A DNA stretch of 64,000 bases, taken from assembly GCA_032718565.1 (NCBI GenBank), contig JAVGVS010000017.1, positions 3,691,899 through 3,755,898 of the forward strand, in the 5' to 3' direction. Made by a program: the position numbers and the translations under genes. Of this stretch, positions 24,768-35,616 are shown piece after piece. How positions within the stretch are numbered: position 1 is the stretch's first letter; each line of letters starts with the position of its first letter. The notes beneath the pieces are model-generated. The model did no database searches. It was not told where the DNA came from and worked only from the letters and a program-made list of their open reading frames with translations. Source of the stretch: Distichodus sexfasciatus (taxonomy: Eukaryota > Chordata > Actinopteri > Characiformes > Distichodontidae).

Positions 24768-24962
24768 TAATCACAAGTTTCATCACAATACAATATTATA
24801 TCATTTCAACAGACAATGATCTGATGTGTACCGATATCACAAAGTCTGCTGCATTACAATTATAATTCAGTTAGTTAGTCAGCAATTGATATGAGACAAT
24901 GAGTCTGCTCCATTACAAGTATAATTCAGTTAGTTAGCCAGCGATTGACATGAGACAATATC
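24768..24962. mobile_element. Fragment of the 5.9-kb hAT-like element
   Basis: It shares tcacaagtttcatcacaata, acaatgat.tga.gt.t.ccgat.cacaaagt and tgatatgagacaat with 6048-6180. The last segment is duplicated here in tandem: agtctgctgcattacaatta and agtctgctccattacaagta, about 63 bases apart. Confidence 0.6.
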
Positions 24963-24964
24963 AC

Positions 24965-25345
24965 ACACTGCTGGGCAAAAAAATGAGGCAAACATGAGCG
25001 TTGATCACAGTTTCTCTACGTACTTTTTTATTTGAACAAGTGCAACAAGCAGGAAGCAACCGTTTAACACAATATTGTATACATCTAGTGCACATTTTAG
25101 TATGGACTGGCTGATGAAAGCAGGCAGCGTCTAGTTGTAGAGTCCTTAGCCCAACACATTGGCACCCATCAAGGCCACGTTTAATGGCAGATAGTAAAGG
25201 AGCACTGACTAGTTGTGGGAAGCAATCAGACATGAATGGAACAGCACTGACGCAGCACACTGTGAAAGGCTGTAAAGACTGCTCACCCAAACAGCTGAGT
25301 TTTTCTAAAGACAAACAAGGGAAATACGCTCCCTTCTAGACTGTA
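24965..25345. repeat. Dispersed repeat of unknown class, copy 1
   Basis: Co-linear with 46430-46640. Shared phrases include atgaatggaacagcactg, cactgtgaaaggctgtaa, gctgagtttt and ttctagactgtacactg. No terminal repeats, tRNA-like head or coding frame were recognised. It is probably a fragment of a longer mobile element. Confidence 0.6.
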
Positions 25346-25584
25346 CACTGGCTATAGACAATGGACAGAATAATGTGAAACACTGTTACTTATTTCACCT
25401 GGATCTGTTAAAGGAACTATATTATACATTTAAAACAGGTCTATGAGCTCCACTCAACATGTCTCTGAAGTAGTTTGCTGTGAATACCTCTCAGATTAGG
25501 CATTTTCACCTGCTTTTTACTCTTCTATTTCAGTCCCTTTCAGAACAGGCTGTTTCTCCTTAGTATTCCTCAGGTATTAGATCT

Positions 25585-25970
25585 TATAGGGGACAAGCGG
25601 GTCCTCACAAGTACCATCAAAAAACCTGCACACACAAACACACACACACAGACTCACTCACACACACACACAGACACTTGCGTATTACTATCTTTGTGAT
25701 GTCCTTCCACACTCCCATAATGACTAGATGTATATAATTTTACACCTACACCTAACCCTAACCTTAACCTTAGTAACCAAACACATATCTTTTACCTCTT
25801 TCTCAAATAAAACAAGCACATTTTCTATAAAGTAATTTTTCTTTACTGGGACCTCTCAAATGTCCCCACAAAGCCCAAAAACACAAATAAAAGTGGTTTT
25901 AGGGGACAAAAAGGTCCGCACAATGCCATAAATACCCATGCACACACACACACACACACACACACAAACC
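25585..25970. mobile_element. CA-terminated dispersed repeat, copy 2
   Basis: It carries gggtcctcacaagtaccatc and gtccccacaaagcccaaaaa in inverted-like arrangement, with CA tracts at both ends (25625-25675, 25940-25967). A short telomere-like stretch lies inside (acctaaccctaaccttaacc at about 25750). Same family as 18130-18545 and 57715-57925. Confidence 0.55.
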
Positions 25971-26089
25971 AACTGCCTGACAGACTCTCCCCCATCCTCC
26001 TCCTCCTCCTCCCTCTCTTCTGCTTCTTCCTTAGGCCAAGAGACAGCCAAAATCAGCATGGACAGTTGTCAAGGTAACCTCAATGCAAT

Positions 26090-27185
26090 CTATTTGTCCT
26101 CTCTCTTCTCTTCTCCTCTCCTCTTATTTTTACATCTCTTCTTCCCTCCACTGTCCTTCTTCCTTTTATCCACTGCTCCTCCCTCCTCTCCTCTCCTCCT
26201 CTCAGCGTTCCTTTTCTTTCCTCCCCTCACCTCTCTGCTCCTCACATCTTTTCCCCTTTTCACTCTGCTTCTTTCTTCTGCTGTCCTTCTTGCAGTTATC
26301 CACTGCTTCTTCCTCCTCTCTGCTTTCCCCTTCTCCATCCTCCTCCTCTTTCCTCCCATCTCTTCTCCTCACCTCTCCTCATATCTTTTCCCTTTTCCTC
26401 TCTGCTTCTTTCCTCCACTGTCTTTCCTCCTTTTATCATCTGCTCTTCGCCCTCCTCTTTCTTTCTCTCCTGTGCTCCTCTCCTCCCCTTTCCTCTCATC
26501 TCTTCTCCTCCTGTTTTCTCTTTTCCTCTCCTCTTCTCTCCTCCTTCATCACTCCTCTCATCCCCTTTACTTCCCTCCCTGCTCTCCAGCCCTCTCTTCA
26601 TCGCTCCTCTCCTCTCTGCTCTTTTCCTCTCGTCACTCCTCTGTCTTCTTTTATCATCTGCTTTTCTTTGCTCTCTTCTGCACTTCTCTCTTTTCCTCTC
26701 CCCTCTTTTCTCCCATGTCCTCTTCTATTTTCCCCTTTCCTCCCTTTTCCTCTCATCTCTGCTGTTTTTCTCTCCTCTGTGTTCCTCCTTCAACTCCCAT
26801 CTCGTCCCCTTGACTTCCCTCTCTGTTCTCCAGCCCTCTCTTCATCTGTCCTCTCCTCTCTGCTCTTTTCCTCTCGTCACTCCTGTGTCATGTTATCCTC
26901 TGCTCTCCTTTACTCTTTTCTCCAGTTCTCTCTTTTCTTCTCCCCTCCTTTTCTCTCCTCCCTTTTACTCTCTTCTCTACTTTTCCCCTCTCTTTTTCTT
27001 TCTTCCGCCCCTCTCCTCACCACTCCCCTCATCTCCTTTCCTCTCTTACACTCTCTACTCCCCTCCTCCTTTCCCCTCTCCTCTCTTTTGCTCCCTTCTT
27101 CATTCCTCCCCTGTTCTGTTTTATCCTCTCCACTCCACTCCTCCATTCTCCTCCACTCCTCCCCCCCTCTTCTCTCGTTCCCCAA
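26090..27185. repeat. Polypyrimidine tract, about 1.1 kb
   Basis: The plus strand is almost wholly C and T (ctcctctcctc, ttcctcctttt and similar) with loosely repeated blocks. A block containing ccagccctctcttcat and ctctgctcttttcctctcg occurs near 26587 and again near 26832, about 245 bases apart. Very long Ser/Leu/Pro/Phe open frames on the plus strand and Arg/Glu/Lys/Gly frames on the minus strand are composition artefacts. Confidence 0.9.
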
Positions 27186-27662
27186 GGTCAGGGCTCTCTT
27201 TCTCTCACTCCTGTTTTTGTTCGTGGAGCAGCAGGACTGGACGCGCCTCAAAGCCATCCTCACTACTCAAGCAAAAGGAACTGAAAAAAGAACAAGAATA
27301 CAACTTTTCAAGCCACCAGTCCCAAGCTGAATTCACGGGGCTACACACACACACGCACACACACACACACGCTAGAAGCTCCTTTCTTTAACCATGGGGA
27401 GATTAGTGAATATAAAGGCCCCCTGCTAGGAGGCAGTTCTCAAAGTGAAATAAATGCAGAGTGTGAAAAGAAAGCGAATGCTAAATGGAATAAGAGAGGG
27501 AAATGAATTGGGGGCGTTCTGCGAACCCGGCGTTGTCTCTTTCAGCGCTCTCTTTTCCTTCATAAGTCATTTAGCTATCCTTGTGTATGTAAGGTCCATA
27601 TTTGTGCGTTTAAAATAGTTCTATTTGTAAAAATCAGTCCCAGCTTTAGAGAATTAAGAATT
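27186..27662. other. Intergenic DNA, no gene seen
   Basis: Contains (AC)n at about 27343-27372. A short stretch at 27190-27300 is more complex than the tract before it but shows no exon I can support. Confidence 0.5.
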
Positions 27663-27850
27663 TAAAGATTCAAGATTCTTCATTTGTCAGATACATCGTA
27701 ATAAAAGTATAACAAACGTATAACAAAAGTTAAAAACAAACAGAAAGTATACAGAAAATCTTTCCTCAAATAGACATTTATACTATAAAGAGTAACTGTA
27801 CATGTGCATGTTATGGAACTCTCTGTAATCTGCAGTTTACAGAATCTTCA
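27663..27850 (-). mobile_element. LINE-like 3' tail fragment, family T1
   Basis: On the plus strand it starts gattcaagattcttcatttg and continues cagatacatcgtaataaaag. Reverse-complemented, this is a truncated retroposon tail ending aataaag-like then aatcttgaatc. Related starts occur at 31428, 32628, 34676 and 57102. Confidence 0.5.
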
Positions 27851-27956
27851 TGCAAAGGCAGAACATATCTTAGAAAACAAAAGAGAAAACAAAATGTTCA
27901 TACTTTAAAAAAGTAATGCTTTAAACCAAAGTAATTTGAGACAAATGGTTGCACCA

Positions 27957-28292
27957 GGGCACGGTGGCACAGTGGTAAGCGCTGCCGCCTCACAGCGAGA
28001 GGGTCCTCGGTACGATCCCCGGCTAGGCTGTATGGAGCTTGCATGCTTTCCCCATGTTCGCGTGGGTTTCCACTGGGGGCTCTGGTTTCCTCCCACAGTC
28101 CAAACGCTGGCAATATCGATTAATTGGCAACTCTAAATTGGCCCTGGAAGATGTGAATAAGAGTGTGATTGTGTGAATGCGTGTGCTCTGCAGTGTGTTT
28201 GCGCCTACCCAGGGTTGGTCCCCGCCTTGCACCTGTAGTTCCCGGGATAGGCTCCGGTCCCCACAGCAACCACAGTTAAGATTAAGTGGTTA
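27957..28292 (+). mobile_element. V-SINE (DANA/Mermaid-like), near full length
   Basis: The tRNA-like head gcacggtggcacagtggtaa has an A box, then gcctcacagcgagagggtcc and a B-box-like cggtacgatcc. The strongly conserved fish central domain follows (gttcgcgtgggtttccactg, ctggtttcctcccacagtcc), then tcccgggataggctccggtc and aagtggttaa. A second copy is at 46848-47195. Confidence 0.85.
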
Positions 28293-29050
28293 ATGTATCA
28301 CTTTTCACTAAACTGCATTACTACATTTCTATAAACTGCATTGTTGACACTTCATCTCCATCATTTATTACTCCATCTGTTGAAATTTATGAACTTTTTT
28401 ATTTGCCTCAAAGCATCTTTTTCTCTCTGCAGATTAATACTGATGTGACTGTGTCCCCATGTGACCAGGAGGCAGTGAGGTGTGTTTTCCCACAGGATTT
28501 TATACACACTCGTTATCTAGTTGTGGACTTAGAAAGCTTGAGAGATTCTTCAACACAAACCTTTTGTAGTTCAAGATTAAACCTAATCCTTGGATGAAAG
28601 TGCAATTTACATTATGAAAACAATAGGTGGCCATGTTCAGCCCTTTGGACAAAATCATTAATTATTGATCATTTTATTCAGCCTATAGTTCATGGTTAAA
28701 CACACACACACACGTCAGTCCAACAAAGCTCTCGTTTCTTCATAGTGTGTCTTTTGATGGGCTTATGGGGACCCAAAACAAATCTGTAGATCTGGGGAAA
28801 GAGCTCCACTATCAGGAAGGAGGGTACTTTAGGAAAAAGCCACATAAACAGGTAATACCACAGGTAAACAGGTAATAATTATTTTGCATATGCAGTTGTG
28901 GACTTATAACCCCACCACTGCCTTACTGGACTTACACTTTAATCTCTCTTCTCCACACCTCACTTCAACTCACTGATTGCACTGACATTTTTAACTTTAA
29001 TGTGTGTTTTTTTTTAATCCTGCTTAATACAGTTTTTATATTGCTCCTAT
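28293..29050. other. Intergenic DNA, no gene seen
   Basis: Unique sequence with a short (AC)n at 28700-28712. An apparent acceptor/donor pair at 28435-28490 was considered and rejected as an exon. Confidence 0.45.
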
Positions 29051-29051
29051 T

Positions 29052-29640
29052 AGGGGTGGGAATTGATAAGATTTGATCATTATCAATGTCACTGTCGATT
29101 CTGCCTATAAATCCAATTCTTTATCAATTCTCTTATCGATTGCTGAGTAGTTTTTTGAGTGTGAAAAAAGTTGGTCTACACTAGGACCAAAAGCAACCAT
29201 TTTATTTTCCCCCAAAATGATGTTTACATTTACATTTATAGCATTTAGCAGATGCTCTTATCCAGAGCGACTTACAACAGTGCTTTGTAGTCCACAACTG
29301 TTCTTAGATCTGTAAACTATGTCAACAAATGTAGTTAAACCAAATTACTGCAGCCTAAGTTTTATACTTTAACGAAAAATGGGTTAGAGAAAAACGAAAG
29401 TTCACAGACAGACACGTTAGGTTTTTTTTTGTATGGGTAAGACAATATAGATGTGATGTCTGCACAAGACTGTGAGCATACACATGTTCATATTTATATG
29501 AGTTTTTATTATGCAGAGACATTCTATGGTTTAGTACTATGCAGTAAAATAAGGTTAGTGCAGGTGGAAACACTTCTTTATCCATTTGGAATCCATCTGG
29601 ATATAGAATAAAATTATTTGATAACAATTAATGCATTTTT
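29052..29640. mobile_element. Composite DNA-transposon remnant with SINE C fragment
   Basis: It starts aggggtgggaattgataaga, and a family C SINE fragment interrupts it at 29222-29345. The right part (gacattctatggtttagtac, ataaggttagtgcagg, tttatccatttggaatccat) is the reverse complement of 32180-32265 inside another element, so both derive from one family. Confidence 0.5.
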
Positions 29641-30082
29641 CTATATTTATTTTTTACTCTCTAACATTATAGAATTGAATAAATTCTTATAAATGGAAAA
29701 TGAAGAAATACTGAAGTTGAGCATTTGGACTCAGTTTGGCCTACAGTATAACTAATTTTTGATTCATTTCTGGGAGAGAAGTGCATTTTTTGCCATGAGG
29801 GCGTTCCATATGAGGGACACGGCACAATAGCGCTGCATCAGGAATAAACAATTATCAAGTAAACAACTGTACTGTGAGTAGAACGTTGGTTGTTTTTATT
29901 ATTTGTCAGCTACAATATACATTTTGTCTGTCATAAAAGGGAAGATTTAACTAAACTGGAACGTTTTTAGTGAATATTGAACATTTTAGTAGAACATTCA
30001 ATTCATTAAATTAAGAAAGGCAAGCATCTATTCTTGTGAATGGACAGCTGTTGGCTCATATTCCAGACTGGTAAAGTGAAAA
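29641..30082. other. Intergenic AT-rich DNA, no gene seen
   Basis: No recognisable repeat or exon. Confidence 0.5.
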
Positions 30083-30308
30083 CGTGTTTGTCATTGTGAA
30101 CACAGCACAGCACACAGTGCGCCACAACAGAAAGTGACCTCTGCATTTAATCTATCGATGTAAGAGTAGTGGGTGGCTGACATTTACTGCTTGGAGACGG
30201 TCCCTTGCTCACAGGTACGTCAGTGCTACCTTTACTGGTCTGGAATTTAGCCCGGTGATCCTTCGATCAAGGGAACAATTCCCTAACCACTACACCACCA
30301 CTGCTCCA
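30083..30308 (-). mobile_element. SINE family A
   Basis: The minus strand reads from ggagcagtggtggtgtagtg through gagggaattgttccct, a degenerate B box, ggtaaaggtagcactgacgt and aatgcagaggtcactttct to the tail tgacaaaca. Many substitutions suggest an old copy. Confidence 0.75.
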
Positions 30309-31427
30309 GGTACCTTTGAGCATGAAACGATCCCCGAACATGGCTCCCCTGTTGCTAAATAGCTGCTGATTCAATATTTAAAATTAATTCGTCCCATACA
30401 TAGTTATCCAAGTATAACATGTGAAATTAACAAAGAGATAAAGTTGCAGGAATGTTATAAAACTAAATCTTAAAAATACAAAAATATAGAACATTAGCAC
30501 TAAGAACAATAGTTGCACGTGCACATATTATGGGATAACTGTGTGTTTTAAGGGAAGACTGTAATTTAAAACTGAAAGTAACAACAGATTAAATAAAAGA
30601 AACTTAACATGAAACTAAATCTAAAAAAATAATAAAAAAGGAGTGAACGGGCTGTTGGAGAGTAAGAGTGCAATGAATATACCCAATATTATTCTGTATG
30701 CCTGCAAAGCCTGTTTGTCCACACAGGTGCACACTTCCCTGAAAATGAGCGTAAAGAGTAGGCATCGAGTTAAATGACATGATCAGACAGATGGTGTTCA
30801 CATTCCAAGCTCTTTCGGAGAGAAGCAGGCAAGTCGACTGTGATATGAATAAAGGAAAAGGGGAGCGATGTAGACATTTGCTGAGATGGCAACCTGGTCA
30901 TTGAAGAGTGTGAGGTATTCAGTTTTTCTGGAACGGTTCACAAATTGCTCACAGTGCTGGGGTTTACACTCAGACAGGTTCTGATTTGCTGTTTTCAGAA
31001 AAACTGTTTGACATTCAACACAGTGTAGAAGGATGCACACATCATCACAATACTTGGCAAAACCTACCATGTTACTGCATAGTAAATATCCGATGAGGAC
31101 ACAGCAAAAGCAAGATTGAGAAGATGTTCTTCACATATCGAGTTTGAGGTAATGGTATGGGTATCGGTAGTGTTATTAAAACTTGGAATGAGGCTCACTC
31201 TTAGTAAGGTGCAGGCTGCTGGCTGTTCTCACACCTGTTCTTAGGTCATGACTCTTTCCTGTTCAGTGGCTGAAACCAAGCTTAGGCGTTGCACAACATT
31301 TTGACATTTATTTAACGATGTAATAACACAGACGTGAGTTGTAAGTGGTGTAAGTTGTTGCACTATGGCTTAGTCTAATGTGAGTAGGATTGAATGGTTG
31401 GTATTGCAGATTAATGTGTGTGTGTGT
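30309..31427. other. Intergenic DNA, no gene seen
   Basis: About 30405-30560 resembles the interior of the T1 retroposon-like family (gttatccaagtataacatgt, cgtgcacatattatgggata). The rest is unique. Confidence 0.45.
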
Positions 31428-32720
31428 TCAAGATTCAGGATTCTCTATTTGCCAAATACACAGCTATATAAGTACAATATGTAGTGAAAGGTGTGCGTGC
31501 AAAATTCTAGATTATTTTTTGCCTCACACGTAGTTATACAAGTTCCTCGTGTAGTGAAGAGTATGTTTCTCCGTGTGTGTGTTCATCAGTGTTGGACAAG
31601 TTACTTCCAAAATGTAATGCATTAAGATTACAAGCTACTGTTATTTCAGAGTAATTTTACTATATTACAATATCTCTAAATGGTACTGTGTTACACGACA
31701 CCTAGTGTTGTTTTACTTGAGTATCAAGACCAGTTTTTAAAAGTCTCGGTCTTGGCTCGGACTCGGACAAAGAGGACTCTGGATTTTATTTCGAGACCAG
31801 TCAAGACCACAACTCTGAGAATATTACCATTAAAACTCTTTGCATTAAAGAGTATTTCCGTGCACAAAAACTGAAGTAATTGCGTAAAAAGGCATTCATT
31901 ACGTCATCCGCGACGTAAACACACGCTTCGGCGCTCGCGACTCTAATATGGAACGGCAACATGCACAAAAAAGTAGTTCTCTTCCAGAAAGGCCAAAAGC
32001 AGCTCATTTTGTAGACCAAAATGAGTCCAAATCAGCTCAGAATTACTCAGTACTTCACTATTGCTTTCATTTTTCTAAAATGATCAGAATTTTCTTTCCA
32101 TTTTATAATGCTACATAGTAATCAATATGGAAAAAAAGAAAAGAAAAATGAATTGTTTGTTATCAAATATTTTATCCTGTATCCAGATGAATATCAAATG
32201 GATAAAGAAGGGTTTCCTCCTGGCACTAACCTTATTTCTCTTCACAGCACTAAGCGATAGAATGTCTCTACATAATAATTACTCCGCAAGTCAATAAAAC
32301 AGTGAGGTTGGTCTTGAGGAGTGTTCACTGTGGTGTGTTGGGTTTAACATATGATGTGATGTGTGATGATGTGATGTGTCAGTTTGTTTAACTGCTTCCA
32401 GTGAAGTGATTTACTCATTATAGATGTGTAAGAGAGAAATATTGAATAAACATGTTTAAAGTTGCTTAGGCTTTGCATGTTCCACTTATTTGTTGTGTGG
32501 TGTAAAACGTGCATTGGTCCGGTCTCGATCTCGGTCCTTCAGCCGATGATTACACTACTACGTTACCGCTAAAAGTAATACATTACTGTAACTTTTGTAA
32601 TGTGTTACTTCCAGCACTGGTGTTCATGATTCAAGATTCTTTATTTGTCATATGCATAGTGTTACGAGTACAACAAGTAGTAAAGTATGTCAAATACAAC
32701 AAGTAGTGAAGTAAGAGTGT
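31428..32720. repeat. Tandem T1 tail copies interrupted by a hAT element
   Basis: Three related units occur: caagattcaggattctctat (31430), aaattctagattattttttg (31501) and catgattcaagattctttat (32625). Each is followed by gt.a.acaagt and .gtagtgaag. The third is separated from the others by the hAT element at 31587-32619, which therefore inserted into a pre-existing tandem array. Confidence 0.6.
31587..32619. mobile_element. hAT element with perfect 8-base target duplication
   Basis: The left end is cagtgttggacaagttactt. The reverse complement of the right end is cagtgctggaagtaacacat. The element is flanked on both sides by gtgttcat (31579-31586 and 32620-32627), exactly the 8-base duplication expected for hAT. 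It is 1033 bases with no transposase frame. The interior contains other repeats (ctcggtcttggctcggactc at about 31745 and the 29.5-kb family at 32160-32275), so it is non-autonomous and itself nested. Confidence 0.85.
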
Positions 32721-34040
32721 GCGTGTGAATATAGGGTGAGCTCAGCAGAGGAAGTGCCCGGGGTTAGCCAGAGTTCAGCAGATCACTAGATCTGTTGTAC
32801 CCAGCTGGCAATGTTGGTGCTGCCACACTATTCTACCCCATTCTGCCAATAACCTACTAACACGGGATGACATCGATAAAAGGAGGGGGGAAAAGAGGTA
32901 AAGGGACATAGAAAGGAGAAGAAGTCAGACGCAGATGAGCAAGAAGGAGGGTAGACACACATGTAAATGCAACTCAAGACTTCACTGTGGTGACATTCTG
33001 TTTACTCCAAGTCAACCTGAGTCATCCTACTGGGAGTATCCAAGAACTACAGTACATCTCACAAGTAGACCCTAAAACACACACACACACACACACACAC
33101 ACATGCAAGGGGTTATAAATATGTCACATATGAATTATATTCACAACTCCCTATATGCGTGGGGAAAGTCCAGACTCCAACAACATAAGCTTTTACTCAG
33201 TAAGTAAAAAGAGCCATTTTACCTTTTTTGGATATTTTAATTTCTGCCGTGCTTAGTAACTGGTGGAATACACACACACACACACACACAATATGGCCAT
33301 TCTCATTGGCCGGCTCTGTGTCTTTGGGCTGGCAGAAGAAAGACAAGCGAGTAGGAAGCATTTACTGTGTAGAGATATGAGGTTAGAAGTGAAGATGAGG
33401 GGAAAAGGAAACGAGGAATACGTGAAGAAGAGCAGAGGGAGCAGTTGGCCGTCTCCATCTCTTTCCCCATCAGCAGAAAAAAGAGAGAAGGGGGGGAAAA
33501 ATGCTTGCTGTTGTTGACACAGCCCTGACCTTCCCCTCATTCCGCTCCCCCAAGTGTGAAATTGAACGTCGGCCAGAGAGGGAGAGATGGCGAGAGAGAG
33601 ACAGAAAGAGAGAGAGAGAGGAGAGAGGGAGGCAGGGAGGGAGGGAGGGAAGGAGGGAGAAAGGAAAAGAGGCTGAATGAGAGAGGGTGTGAGAAAGAGA
33701 ACAAATGAGAAAGGAAGGTAGAGAGGGAAAAAAATGACCCACTCTCCACACAAAACTAACAGAGAAATCCAATATCATATATATCAAACAGCGTGGACTG
33801 TTGCCTTGCTATTCCATTTAAGGAGATCTTATTTGGAGCACACTGAGAGCTGAAGAAGTGGTATCGATCTTCCCTGTGCTGCCCCCGCCGTTATTTCTCC
33901 TGGAGAAGTCGGTCAAACACAGATAAGAGGCAGCAAGGCTGTGCTACATGCGTTGCACCAGTGTCCAGCCACATTCACCTTTACTCTCAGCCCCAATGCA
34001 CCAGTTAACTTCAGCTGGGGCAGAAAACTACAGAAGCGTA
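32721..34040. other. Intergenic DNA with simple repeats
   Basis: (AC)n at about 33078-33104 and 33270-33291. A purine-rich tract of GA/GGA runs at about 33570-33730 produces misleading minus-strand Ser/Leu-rich frames. No gene seen. Confidence 0.6.
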
Positions 34041-34335
34041 TTGCTGCCACTCCATTATAAAAAAAGGAGAAGACTGATATCACAATAACGTTATAGTACC
34101 AAACTGCATCACATAATAACGTGAAATATATTATGTTCTAATGTGACAATTAATTATTAATCATTAATACACTCTCAATTAATTATAACAGATAATTGCT
34201 GCCACGCCATAATAAAAAAAACCTGATATCACTATAATGTTATATTGCAAAACTGCATCACAAAATAATGTGAAACATATCTCGTTCTAACATGACAATT
34301 CATTGTTAAAAGTTAATAAACAGTTAATTAAATAT
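34041..34335. repeat. Direct tandem duplication, unit about 155 bases
   Basis: The unit beginning ttgctgccac at 34041 recurs at 34196. Aligned phrases are cctgatatcac/gactgatatcac, aactgcatcaca, aataa.gtgaaa.atat and gttctaa.(a/t)tgacaatt. Two diverged copies, AT-rich and non-coding. Confidence 0.7.
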
Positions 34336-34914
34336 TAATGCTAATTATCCTGTTAGAACATGATATGTCCTGTTATAACCTGATTTGCATTGCTAGGCTC
34401 TAACGTGCAACGTGAAATTGCTGACATGATTTGGTTATATTTTACTTCATGCATGGGCTGAGACAGAGAAATTCTGTTTTTATTGACTAAGATGGATGAT
34501 TTTGTAGTAATTAGGGCATACACTAAGAAGATTTTTACACTTCACTTCACAGTCGTAGTACATATCATCCAGAGTCGACTTCCACCTGCGTGAATTTATC
34601 TTTTTTGATCATAGCAGGATAAGTTTTTACGTTCTAAAGTGATCGTTCCCCACGTTATAATGGGTCAGGTTTAAGATTCCTTATGATTCAAGTTCCTTTA
34701 TCTGCCACGTACATGTCAACAAGCACCTGGTTTACTACGGAGACTGTGCAAGAACATTTAAATAAAGGTAAGATAATAGAGTGCAAATACAAGAAAGAAT
34801 AGGGAGTAACAATAAAATATCAGGGAGAACAAAAACAGGGGTTGTGTGAAGGAAAGCCAGTGAAGGAATGGAAAAGTAATTGTAAGTGTGTGTGTGTGGG
34901 TGTGTGTGGGTGAG

Positions 34915-34954
<40 letters not shown>

Positions 34955-35200
34955 GTGTTCAGTAAGAAAGATCAGAGGAGGGGGGCACATTAATGGTCAG
35001 GGTTCAACACATTGCTGATAGCCGCCAGTGTCCTGCTGACTCCAGACATTTCTAGCATTCCTGAGAGAGCTGTTTCCATTGTGCTGCAGGGAACCTCCAT
35101 TCACTCAGCTCAGGAAAGAGGGAAGGAAAGAAACTGGGAGGGACTGGGAGAAAGGCTGGGTGGGGAGAGGAAAGGAGAGGAGAGAGGACCAGAGTCTTTA
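34336..35200. other. Intergenic DNA with T1 tail and GA tract
   Basis: A T1-like fragment (gattccttatgattcaagtt) starts near 34675. (GT)n is at 34885-34908 and (GA)n at about 34917-34950. No gene seen. Confidence 0.55.
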
Positions 35201-35201
35201 A

Positions 35202-35292
35202 ATGAGTGATTATTTGTCATTGTGAACTCACCACATTGCAACACAACAAAATGTGACCTCTGCATCTGACCCCGCTGTGCTGGAGCAGTGCC
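35202..35292 (-). mobile_element. SINE family A, 3' part only
   Basis: Only the distal part is present (tail gtgattatttgtcattgtga to ctggagcagtgcc). It is 5'-truncated and lies 60 bases from the next copy in the same orientation. Confidence 0.75.
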
Positions 35293-35354
35293 AGTACTTA
35301 GTTTTCAAGTAAAACCTATTTATGCAATTCCAGTACTGACAATACTGTGTACTG

Positions 35355-35616
35355 AAACTGAAAGTGATTATTTGTCATTGTGAACACAATCCCAGCCCAC
35401 CACACAGTGCACTACAACAAAATATGACCTCTGCATTTGACCCTGCTGTGAAGGAGCAGTGGTCAGCTTTTTGACAGCGCCTGGGGAGCAAGGTTAGAGG
35501 ACGGCACCTTGCTCATAAGTATCTCAGCGGTACCTAATACCAGTCCGGGATTTGAACCGGCAACCTTCCGATCATAAGGTCAACTCCCTAACGGTTACAC
35601 TACCAGCTGCCCTAGA
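35355..35616 (-). mobile_element. SINE family A, full length
   Basis: On the minus strand it has the head gggcagctggtagtgtaacc, a B-box region GGTTCAAATCCCGG, ggtaccgctgagatac, and the tail ending tgacaaataatcac. The intact-looking A and B boxes make this one of the better preserved copies here. Confidence 0.85.

Noticed and set aside
25748..25775. Interstitial telomere
   Set aside because: Only a few degenerate cctaa units inside a dispersed repeat that occurs elsewhere in the window; too short for a telomere fusion relic.
26083..27330. Long plus-strand open frame of over 400 codons, Ser/Leu/Pro/Phe-rich
   Set aside because: It is a direct consequence of the polypyrimidine tract, with no complex sequence, domain or splice structure; similar frames open in other registers and on the other strand.
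28435..28490. Possible short exon between tctctgcag and a gtgtgt donor
   Set aside because: The short frame matches no protein I know, the donor is weak, and no partner exons lie nearby.
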